Positions 40,564 through 51,100 of a DNA stretch of 64,000 bases are shown here, piece after piece (the stretch's first letter is position 1; the number at the start of each line of letters is the position of its first letter). The position numbers were made by a program, and so were the translations under genes. The DNA comes from Peredibacter starrii. Lineage in GTDB: Bacteria > Bdellovibrionota > Bacteriovoracia > Bacteriovoracales > Bacteriovoracaceae. The stretch is from the NCBI RefSeq assembly GCF_034259205.1, contig NZ_CP139487.1, positions 1,798,001-1,862,000 on the forward strand, given 5' to 3'. The notes under the pieces are model-generated. The model made no database searches. It had not been told where the DNA came from and saw nothing but the letters and a program-made list of their open reading frames with translations.

Positions 40564-41030
40564 GACTTAGAACATTTGGAACAAACACCGGTGAACTCAA
40601 GCCGGTGTTCCATATCTTTGAAACCCAGTTTTGCAATGGCCTTCTCAAAGGGGCCCAGATCACAGTGTTCGATGGACTGAATGTCCCCGCAAACGCGGCA
40701 ACGAACATGATGGTGGTGATGGTGATGATGATCGTGATGATCATGCTTGTCCTGAACCAATTCATAACGAAAGAAACCTTCGTCTAAATTTACTTCGTGG
40801 ACCAAGTGCTTTTCTTTGTACTGAGTGATACTGCGGAAAACGGTTGAAACGTCACAGGTCTCATCCAGTTTCCCGTGAATTTCTGGAACGGACAGGGGCT
40901 TCTGAGATTCAGAAAGAATCTGAAGGATCTTGATCTTCACCTTGGTCCTATTGAGACCCTTCTCGGTCAGTAGATCCTTAGCGGCCGCTTCAGTTAAATG
41001 TTCATGTCCACAATTTTTTCCCATGGCCAT
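40560..41030 (-). CDS. Fur/Zur-family metalloregulator with His-rich insert
   Basis: 156 aa. A winged helix (RTKVKIKILQILSESQKPLS, ...CDVSTVFRSITQYKEKHLVHEV) is followed by a metal/dimerisation domain with a run of about ten histidines (DHHHHHHHHV), then CRVC and CSKC pairs that should bind structural zinc. This is the pattern of Zur-type repressors. Divergent from the CPA antiporter and convergent (4-nt overlap) with the TonB receptor. ATG 41030 is used because a -10 TATAAT ends 8 nt before it; ATG 41024 with AAGG upstream is the alternative. It probably senses Zn2+ and controls the TonB receptor. Confidence 0.88.
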   Translation of the reverse strand: MAMGKNCGHEHLTEAAAKDLLTEKGLNRTKVKIKILQILSESQKPLSVPEIHGKLDETCDVSTVFRSITQYKEKHLVHEVNLDEGFFRYELVQDKHDHHDHHHHHHHHVRCRVCGDIQSIEHCDLGPFEKAIAKLGFKDMEHRLEFTGVCSKCSKS

Positions 41031-41038
41031 ACCTTAGC

Positions 41039-41046
41039 ATTATAAT
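41039..41046. promoter_or_regulatory. Shared palindromic -10 box of divergent fur and antiporter genes
   Basis: ATTATAAT is its own reverse complement. Read to the right it gives TATAAT at 41041-41046, 7 nt before ATG 41054; read to the left TATAAT at 41044-41039, 8 nt before ATG 41030. The plus-strand -35 is TTCCCA at 41018-41023; no clear -35 exists on the minus strand. Both genes would be leaderless or nearly so. Confidence 0.5.
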
Positions 41047-41053
41047 AGAGGCT

Positions 41054-42115
41054 ATGAAACAAATTCTTGGCGGGGCCCTCCTGCAACTCATCATGGGTGC
41101 TCTTTTGAAAGCGTTTGCTCCAGTATCTTGGGGGCTTGAAGGCCTTTTGGGGTGGAGTTCTTATACGGTCATCGGATTATTCTTGATGGTGGGACTTCAG
41201 ATTCACCTGAAGAAATTTGCCAAGGACTTAGGACTTTGTGCCGTTCTGGTTCTAGTGACGACTTTGGTTCCCATGGTGTTTTTCTATTACATGGGCCTGG
41301 GATTTGGCCTGGATCACTTAGGGTCTCTCACGGTAGCGGTGGTTCTCACAACAACAGGCACCGGTGTTACCATTCAAACTCTTTTAAATCTTGGCATGCT
41401 TCATTCGCGGGCCGGCCAATTTCTAACTCTCGTTTCGGCCTTGGATGATATTCCGGCCACGATGTTTATGACTTACTTATTATTTCAAAATAAGACAGAG
41501 GTTGTGACGACCAGCGGTTCTGGCATTGAACTCTATCTGATTGCAGGCGCGGTGGTGAGTTTTGTGTTTATTCATCTCGTGAAGAATCGCTGGGGACTTT
41601 CGCTTTTATTTTTGATCTTCTCAATCTGTGTCGCAAAATTTCTAGAAGGTCATCATGTTTCGGCGGTGATGGGTGGGTTGTTTGCAGGATTTTTCTTGTC
41701 CTTCATCCTGGGTGATAAAGTGGATATCACTGAAGAACCACTGGATAAAATGCTAAAACCTCTTTTGCCTTTCTATATGATCTTCATCGGTATGAAACTT
41801 TCACCGGAAATTCTCACGAGTTCCCGTGCCCTTATTATGTCGGTGTCACTTGTCGTTGTGGCGGTGATTTCAAAATACGTTTGCACCTATTATCTCATGA
41901 AAAAGAGAGAGGACCTAAGTCCTAAAGTCATTTCATGGGGAATGGTTCCTCGGGGAATTCCGGGATTTGCTTTCGCTTCGGCATCAGTCGCGGGTGGACT
42001 TATCTCGCAGGAGACTTTTACGATTCTGGTGCTTGTGGTTTCAGTTTCAACCTGGATCGGTCTTCTTGGTCTTGAAGTCACACTAAGGGATAAAGTACTC
42101 CGCCACACCACCTAG
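41054..42115 (+). CDS. CPA2-type cation:proton antiporter
   Basis: 353 aa with about 11-12 hydrophobic segments. The family motifs TTTGTGVTIQTLLNLG and SALDDIPATMFMTYLL are present; the Asp-Asp pair in the latter is the ion-binding DD motif of electrogenic antiporters. The C-terminal GMVPRGIPGFAFASASV resembles the last conserved helices. Slightly short for Na+/H+ exchangers (usually 380-430). It should exchange Na+ or K+ for protons across the inner membrane. Divergent from fur with a shared -10; 33-nt convergent overlap with the giant cadherin gene. Confidence 0.85.
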   Translation: MKQILGGALLQLIMGALLKAFAPVSWGLEGLLGWSSYTVIGLFLMVGLQIHLKKFAKDLGLCAVLVLVTTLVPMVFFYYMGLGFGLDHLGSLTVAVVLTTTGTGVTIQTLLNLGMLHSRAGQFLTLVSALDDIPATMFMTYLLFQNKTEVVTTSGSGIELYLIAGAVVSFVFIHLVKNRWGLSLLFLIFSICVAKFLEGHHVSAVMGGLFAGFFLSFILGDKVDITEEPLDKMLKPLLPFYMIFIGMKLSPEILTSSRALIMSVSLVVVAVISKYVCTYYLMKKREDLSPKVISWGMVPRGIPGFAFASASVAGGLISQETFTILVLVVSVSTWIGLLGLEVTLRDKVLRHTT

Positions 42116-45100
42116 ACCGTTTTGTTCGAACGCGAAGATGATTGAACGATTAGTAGGGTTGAAGTCCATGCTTCGACCTTTACAGTTAAGGTTGGTCATA
42201 CTCCACGCCAGATTGCCCATGTCGGTTTGGGTTGTGATGTTATAGCGACGGATTCGTCCAGAGTTACAGTAGTAGAAATTTTCCACTCCATCCAGCTTAA
42301 CATACACGAAACTGTCATCAATATTGTTCGAGGTCGAACCGATCTTCTTGATATTTCCTGCTTGAGTAAATTCATAGATATCTTTCTGAGTACCACCATT
42401 CACGATGGCCGTGATCCATCTTAAATTTTCACTGTCCCATTGGAAGCGGAAGAATGTGTCCCAGTATGGCATTTCACAGTTTGCAGCACTGGTCGAAGTG
42501 GTGGCATCACATGTGCGACGATCGTTACTATCAGCAGGGAAACCTAAGACCCCGGCGATATGAGACTGGCGGAAACCATCGTTTGCATCATAAGACTTGA
42601 CCATAAAGTCTTCATAACGATTTAGGGTCGTATTAATTCTCATTCTGGTCATCATGAGTTGGTTGTTACCAAAGCCCATAATGAGACCACGGTTAAGGAA
42701 GTTACCGTTGTTAGCGGCAACGTTTAGGCCCAACTCATTATCCGCCGATGCATAATGAACACCAGTCGTACTACCTATAACGTTTTCAAACTTTCCTGTT
42801 GCACGGTTAAGTTTAAGTGTGAAACCGTAACCTGAACTTGCCTGAGATATATAAACATCTCCGTTGACTCTGTTTACGTCCATCCAGCTTGTATCAACAA
42901 CACTATAAGTGTTAGCGTCGACCGCCGTGTTTGAGCCTCGTGAGGCACCGTCACCTGCAATAATATTAATATTGCCTTCGATCGTGAATTCCTTCACGTA
43001 GTAACCACCAACATCGTTGACGATGATTTTTCCGTTGTTAAGTCTGTGCACGCGGGTCACTTCACTAAAGCGGGCATTCAGAGCATTGACGGCGTTACCA
43101 TAGGTCAATCTCTGACCAAAGAGGGACTTCACTTTTCCATCACTATCAATGGTCCTTATTACTCCACGGTCGGTGAAGTACATTTTTCCTGTGCTAGTAA
43201 CAAAGAAGTTCTGAATATCAATCATACAGGCCGTTGCTAAGGTTCCATCAGCACATTCACCTCTGGTACCCTGGCCGAGAATACGTGTGTACGTACCGTC
43301 GAAATTGATTCGGTTAATAAATGAGCGGGCACCTGAAACGTAAGCAATACCGTCCATACCGGTGTAATTCATGTAAGTGTATGAACGGTGAAGGTCATCC
43401 TTGGGAGCGATGGCCTCAAAGGTAATTGGGTCGTAATAGGCACGGGCATAACGATCATCAATCTGATTACAACCTGGGAAAGAGAGGTCATGAAGTGTCG
43501 TTGCTGTTACTCCTGTGAGTTGAGAATTCAAAGGATCAAAAGCGATACCGGGATGAAGCACTCGACAGAGCGAAAGATCCTGGGTGCTCACATAAGAGTC
43601 ACCAATACCAGTGAGGTATTTAGAAATAACCTGGCCGGTACCGGCCTTATAGATACGTATACGATAAGTTGCTGTGGTATTCGGTTTATAGGCCAATTCA
43701 GAGTTAAAGTAGATGTCACCGTTTGGTGTTGCAAAGAACACCATACTCGAGGCCGACCAATCACCATTTGTCGCGTGAGAGTAAATGCTCACGTCTCTTG
43801 GATTTGGAACAGTGTCTGAGGTAACAGCACCACCACCAATGATAGTTTCAATTGTTGGAGTTGATAAATTCAGATCAACACGGCGGATGCGGTCGCGGTC
43901 CATGATAAGAAGTCGGTTCTGATAATCCAGAGTGATTTTTACCGGATATTTTAGCGTGGCATTCACTGCCGGACCACCGTCACCAGAGCTGGTTCCAGTT
44001 GTTGGAATGAAGATCTTCTGTTTACCGTCGGATTGATCAATGGTGATAATTCCGCGCTTATAATCGGCAAAGTAGAATTGACCATCATCTGTTACAACGA
44101 TCGTTCCTGGATCGGTATAATCTGACAAGCGACGAGTAAAGAACATGGCAGTCTGTGCTGATCCACCAAGACCAGATTCAGAGTTACCGGCGATGATCTT
44201 GATTAACCCGGCGTTTAGTGGGTTAGAGATCAATTGATTTGAAACGTCACCGGCATCAGTTACTTTCACTCGGATTTTATATGAAGTATTAAGTGGAGAT
44301 CCACCTGTCCATTTATAACAGCCTTCATTTGCTCCAAGAGTCACTCCGGTACAACCGTAGTTGGCGTTGTTTAACCCAGACACGAACTGAGTGAAGTTGA
44401 TCTCATCCGGAGTATAAGAAAGTGATATCGCGCCGGCCGGAAGAGTAATGTTATCAGTTGCTTTCCAACGGATGAAAACATCTGAACCGGCCGGAACTTC
44501 AGACTGAGCTCTGGTTGGAGGGATAGGTGAGTTTGCAATGTTAGCGGCGGCCACGTCCCAAACAGTTGGTGGAATTCCTGGATCATAAGAGTGATTGATC
44601 TTATCTGTTGATTCAGTTCCCGCACCTGAGTTTGAGATATTAGAGATGTTACCGGCCTCATCTTTTACCCAGACAAAAATATCATAGGTCTTTGGTGTCC
44701 ATCCAATTAGGATTGAATAATTTGAAAGACTCAAGGTCTGGGTCAGAACTTTACCAATAACTGGACCATTGATGGCGATGAAACATGAATCATCTGCCGC
44801 TGGTTGAATTGATAAATCTGATTTCACACAAACATGAGAAAGATATACATCCACGTTCTGAGAAGTCGCGGTGATGTTGACTGGAATATAACTTGAACGA
44901 GATGGATCCGCGGCCGTCGTTGTGAACGCACTAACAGTTGGAGCATTTGTTTCACGAATCCAGGTCCCCACGACAGTGGTTGAGTTAAATGGAGAAACTG
45001 TGAAGGCCTGCTTAAAGGTATAAGCACGAGTGGCGTCAGTTGCATTCGATGCTGTCGTGAAAGACCAGTTACCGGCCGTACAAGTAGCAGTCGTCGTTTG

Positions 45101-48100
45101 AGCACCGGTGACGTTAATGGTGTAACCATTTTCACATGTACCAGTGAAAGTCACAGTATTGGTATTTGTTTTAAGAAGAGCAGTATTAATCTTCAATGCT
45201 GGACCGGTGGTATCGCGGGTCCAGTTAAAGATGATTTGAGCAGTATTACCGGCAGAATCGGTTTGTTTAATGGTGTAAGAGCGAAGGCCATCAGTTGTCA
45301 CAGTTGGAGTGGTCCATGACCAGCTTGAGGCCGAACATGAAATGGTATCAGTGGCGGCACCGGTGATTACGATTGGGTTTGTGCCTTCACAGGTCCCAGT
45401 GAAAGTAAGAGCACTTAAGTTATTAGTGAGTGCCTTCGTTTGACCAGTGCTCGCCGCTACTGGGTTAGTGGTAGTGAAGTTTGGAGGAGTCGCATCGCGA
45501 GTCCAGGCAAGTGTTAGTGGAGGAGTCGAAACGTTACCAGCAGCGTCCGTTTGAACTAAGTTATAAGAATATGTGCCATCCACTGTTTTTGAACCTGGTG
45601 TCCAGGTCCATGTACCACTGGTACAAGCAAAAGTCGTTGTCTGCGAACCTGACACTGAAATAGTGTAATTGCCTTCGCAAGTACCACCCCAGGCGTTTGG
45701 TATGTTGTTTTTCGTAAAGTCAGGTGAGTTACCAGTTGTTTTTGTAATGACCGGGGCAACTTCATCACGGATAAGGTTGCGACTAACAGTGGTGACGTTT
45801 CCTACTGCATCCGTTTGAGATACAGTAATTGTTTTGTTACCATCACCATCTGAGAAGTTCACCGTTTGAGAATAAGTCCCACCAGAACATGTGATACTAA
45901 AATCAGCTTGAATACTTCCAGTGAAAGAAATGCTTCTGCCCGTCTCACAAGCACCGGTAATGGTGGCCTGAGTTTTATGATAAGAATTCACGGCCGGAGC
46001 AGTAATCGTTAAAACCGGAGGAGTGGAGTCGATCGCAAAAGCGGTCGAAGTCACGGTATTGGTATTACCAGCTCGGTCAGTGAAACTCACTCTGAACTGA
46101 GCGGCAGCAGTAGTTACCGATGGCACCGTCCATGAACGGGTAAAAGCAGTGGCACTTAAAGATGGACCTGCAGTGGATGCAGTTGTTCCTACGGTTGACC
46201 AGGCAGTTCCGTTATAGGCCTCAACCGTAAAATTAAGTGACGCTGTTGTATAAGTCTCGGTTGCGGTCCACGCCAGAGAATATGTCGCTCCACCTTGAAG
46301 AGTCGGAGGAAGAGTTAAACTCATGGTTGGAAGAACTGTATCGTAATAAATCGTAAAATCAGTTGAAGTCAGAGACACGTTACCATAAGAATCCTTCGCC
46401 CAAACTTTTACAGTGTGTGCACCTTGAGTTGTTCCCATGGTGTAAGTAATGGCATTGGCCGTCGTGCTACAAGTTTGCCATCCGGCCGCTCCCGCAGTTG
46501 GGGCCGCGCCTTCATTCACAAAAAGCGAAGGCGTATCCGTACACGAAGTAGCGGTGAAGGTCACTCCCGTTACTTTTGTATACTGAGGAGAGGTAAGAGT
46601 TAATAGAGGCGCAGGAGCAGCGGTCTTATCGTTGACCGTAATAGTGACTGTCGCTGGTGTGACCGCATTGGCGATAGTGTCGTAGGCCACGAAGGTAAAG
46701 CTGTCGGTGCCATTGAAGTTAGCGTTCGAGATATAATTACAAGTCAGATCCGTCCCGTATGAACCAGTTGTAATACAGCCAGAAAGAGTACCGTTGGCCG
46801 GAGCCGTCACAATTTTATAAGTAAGTGCACCACCATCAATATCTGTGGCCGGTGAAAGAGTGATCGCCAGGTTTGTATTATCATTTGTTGTAAAAGTTTG
46901 GTTGGCCGCCATGACTGGTGGATCATTCACTGGAGTCACCGTAATGGTCACTGTGGCAGTATTTGAATTCGCTGAACCATCATTCACGCGATAAGTGAAA
47001 GTGTCTGTTCCATTGAAGTTCGCGTTCGGAGTATAAGTACAGGCACGACTTGTTCCGCCCGTACAGGTCAAAGTTCCGTTTGCTGGATCTGTGAGTTTGA
47101 CATAAGTAAGAGTGTTCCCCTCAATATCGGTACCGGCATTAAGAGTAATATTAAGAGCTGTGTCCTCGGCGGTTGTCACACTTTGAGTGGCGGCAACGGT
47201 TGGTGCATCGTTAACGGCCGCAATATTAAATGTGATTGTCGCTGTCGTTGTCGATTCTAATAGTGAGTCATAGACCTTGTAAGTCAATGTATCCGTGCCG
47301 TTCACGTTAGCATTCGGGGTGTAATCACAAACTCTATCAGTTGTATAAGAACCCGTGACAATACAATTTGAAAGTGTTCCTTTTGTCGGAGCAGTAATTA
47401 AAATATACGAGAGTGTTTGGGCCGGAACATCAATGTCAGAACCTGCGTTGATAGTGAAGGAAGCAGGAGTATCTTCAGTCACTGCCACAGATTGGTTAGC
47501 ACCTGGAACTGGTGGATCGTTAATAGGGGTCACAGTAATAGTAACAGTGGCAGTCGTTGAAGAAAGAGCTCCATCACTTACGTTATATGTAAATGTATCG
47601 GTGCCATTAAAGTTTGCATTTGGGGTATAGGTACAGGCGCGGCTTGTTCCACCAGTACAAGTTAAAGTTCCATCAGTTGGATTAGTAAGTTTCACATAAG
47701 TGAGTGTCGTTCCTTCGACGTCAGCGCCGGCATTGAGAGTAATACTAAGTGCTGTATCTTCATTGGTTGAAACTGATTGAGTTGCACCAAGAGTTGGAGC
47801 ATCGTTTACCGGAGTAATATTAATGGTAATTGTCGCAAGGCCAGTTGAGTCCACCAGACCATCATTGGCGCGATAAGTGAAGGTGTCAGTGCCATTGGCA
47901 TTGAGATTCGGAGTATAAGTACAGTTCCTCACTGTTCCATAGGCCGCATCTGTAATACAACCAGATAGAGTACCTTTCGTTGGGTTTGAAATGATTTTGT
48001 AACCAAGAGTCTGGGCCGGAACGTCCACATCCGTCGCGGTATTGATCGTAAAGTTCGCGGCCGTATCTTCATTGGTTGTAATGGTCTGATTCGCGCCAAT

Positions 48101-51100
48101 CACTGGAGGATCGTTATCGCCTGCGACGGTGATGGTTACAGTTGCGATCGTTGAATCAAGAGATCCATCATTCACTTTATAGGTGAAGGTCGTCGAACCA
48201 TCAAAGTTTAGGTCTGGTGTAAAAGTACAGGCCGTGCTGGTTCCACCAGTACAAGTAAGTGTTCCATCTGCAGGTTGCGAGACGATGATATAGGTAAGGG
48301 GATTGCCTTCCACGTCTGTACCTGGATTCAGGTTGAAGTTAAGAGCAGTATCTTCTGGAGTTGAAAGACTCTGAGTCGCGGCCAGTGTTGGAGCATCGTT
48401 AACGGCCGCAATATTGATGGTGATGGTCCCATTTGAAACGGAATCAGTTACTGAATCATAGACCTTATACGTAAAACTATCAGTACCCGTGGCATTTAAT
48501 GTCGGTGTATAAACGCAAGTGAGATCATTGCTGTAACTTCCGGCCGTAATACAGCCGGAAAGAGCTCCTTTAGTTGGAGCAGTTACGAGTTTATAAGACA
48601 GAGTCTGGGCCGGAACATCCACATCAGAGCCGGAGTTAATCGTAAAATTAAGAACGGTATCTTCATTGGTGGCCAAAGTTTGGTTGGCCGCGGGAACCGG
48701 CGGATCGTTTACTGGATTAACTGTAATCGAAACCGTTTCAATGTTTGAAGATAAAGTGGCGTCGTTTGCCTTGTAGGTGAAAGAATCAGCACCATTGTAG
48801 TTAAGTGCTGGAGTGTAAGTACAAGAAGTATTGGTTCCAGTACATGTTAAAGTTCCGTGGGCCGGTGGCGTGACGACACTATAAGTAAGAGCATCGTTTT
48901 CGGTATCAGAACCTGCAAGAAGAGCAAAAGTCAGGGCCGTATCTTCATTCGTACTGATACTTTGCGGACCAGGGAGTGTTGGCGCATCGTTAATCGCCAG
49001 TACTGTAACATTCACAGTTCCGATATTAGAGTCGGCGGTGGCATCATTAGACTTGATAGTGAACGTATCGTTCCCCGCGTAGTTTGTCGTTGGGGTATAA
49101 GTACAAACGTAGTCCGAAGTTACTGTCTGACAATTCGAGATCACCCCATGAAGTGGAGAGCTCACTACCGAGTAGGTTAAGAAGTCACTATCAAGGTCAC
49201 TAATCGGTCCAAAGTTAATTTGCACCGGAGTATCTTCCATCGTGGTTTTAGTTTGTGTTGCAATCACTTGTGGAGGATTATTAGTTGATTGCATAGTCAG
49301 TGGTGTAGAGAAAGTATCATTACCACAAGTGATGGTGGCACTTGCAGTTCTTGTTCCTTTTAGGGCCGGTTTGGCCTTAAGACCAACTGTACATCCAGCA
49401 GTTCCGATGGTTGTTCCATTACAGTTATCATCAGTGATTATGAACTCAGAAGCATTTGTTCCAACGATGGTCACTGGTCCACAAAGCTTGGTATTAACCG
49501 CACCAGAGTTGGTAAACTCAAGGATGAACACAGTACTCTCTGACTTATTTAACACCTGCCCCATATCCATATTGAGTGGATTAGAGCCAAGGATAGGGCG
49601 TTGAATTTCAAAAGCAGGGGACTCCTTAATCGTTTGGTGCCCAAGTGTATCTGTATAAGTGATTTTTAATTTGGCAGCACTCGTGTTGATATTCGGAATA
49701 TGAAAATTGGTTCTGAACTCAGTTTCGTCGTGAGGTCCATTAGAAACATTCACTGCCGGAAGGTTTGCCCAAGTTGAACCATCAAAGAACTGAATATTAA
49801 AGAACTGAGAGCTTGCAGAGTTTCTTTCAGTCAGAGTCCATTTAAACTCCGAGTCTTCGTCTGAAATAAATCCTAGTTGCATATCCAGGAATTCAATAAC
49901 TGGAGCAGTAGTATCCAGTTCAACTGTGAGTGTACTTGGAACGGGAGATACTCGATCGGCAGCGTCCTTACTCCAGAGCTTAAGCGTAATTGGTCCATCC
50001 GCCGCAGTGGTAAGAGTGTGGTTCACTAATTGAACAGGTCCACTTTGACAGCTTAATGTGAAATCACCATCAACTGGCAGGACATCATTTTCAGTAATAG
50101 CGAGTTTACTGAAAGATTCACAGGCCGAATAAACTGAATCCACCAAAGCACCTGTATTCATGTTTAAAACAAGTGAACGTGTATCAGATGGATTATTTGA
50201 GGCGGCATTCAAGGCAAGTGCCGGTGGAAGTGAAGGACGACCATCAGTCACTGCCACATTGAATTTCACTTCATGATAAGGCATTGAACGATCTACGAGA
50301 TCGTCACTTGAGTTCTTCGAGCCGATAATTAAAGTGATTTCCTGATTGGCGCGACTGTTGGCCGAAGGTGTATACGTCCAATCCGCAGTCGTCGCAAAAA
50401 CTTCACCATCAACTTGCCACTCGTAAGCGACAGTATATTGCGTGTTCCAGTGGAAAGTTTTAACTCCATAATTGACAGGAATCATTTCAGTCACGCTGGC
50501 CGTAAGTGAAATTTCATTCACGTCAGGTGCTGCTTCAGTTAATTCGTTAACAGCACCACCCTGAAAAGTAGATTGGAAATCTGACTTAAGGGCATTCTCG
50601 TTAAAGATAATGTCATAGACTCGTTCAAAGTCATCTGCCGGAAGAGAGCGTTTGCTGATTTCGTTATACAGATTTTCAATGGCGTCAGCTGTGGTGTTAG
50701 AAAGAGCACCGGCAATTCTTGTGTTAACAACTTTCGATACCAGAGTCGTGGTCTGATCGAGGTTTTGATCTTTATAAAAACTAGAGATGATTCGCTGATA
50801 GTTGATCTCACAGCCCTTGGTCTCAAGCATGTACCGGTTTGGAGTTTTAAGATCTAGATTTAAATCTACTGGATCGAAATCAAACGTGGTGGCACCTCCA
50901 AGATTTGCTTCCTTCACAGGTCTGTCTCTTAAAACAGACATATCTGTTAGATCGAGAAGAAGAACTCTTGGATTCGTACAGTTATTGGCATAGGCCTCAT
51001 CAATGAGGGCCAGAGGTGATCGATAAGCGATAATTCCCACCAAAGGGGTGACCTTACCTTTTAAGTAAGGTGTCACTGTTTTGCTGGAAGTAGGAGAAGT

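Noticed and set aside
46630-49272. CRISPR-like repeat array
   Set aside because: The unit is 285-309 bp, coding, and in frame with a cadherin-type protein; no spacers exist.
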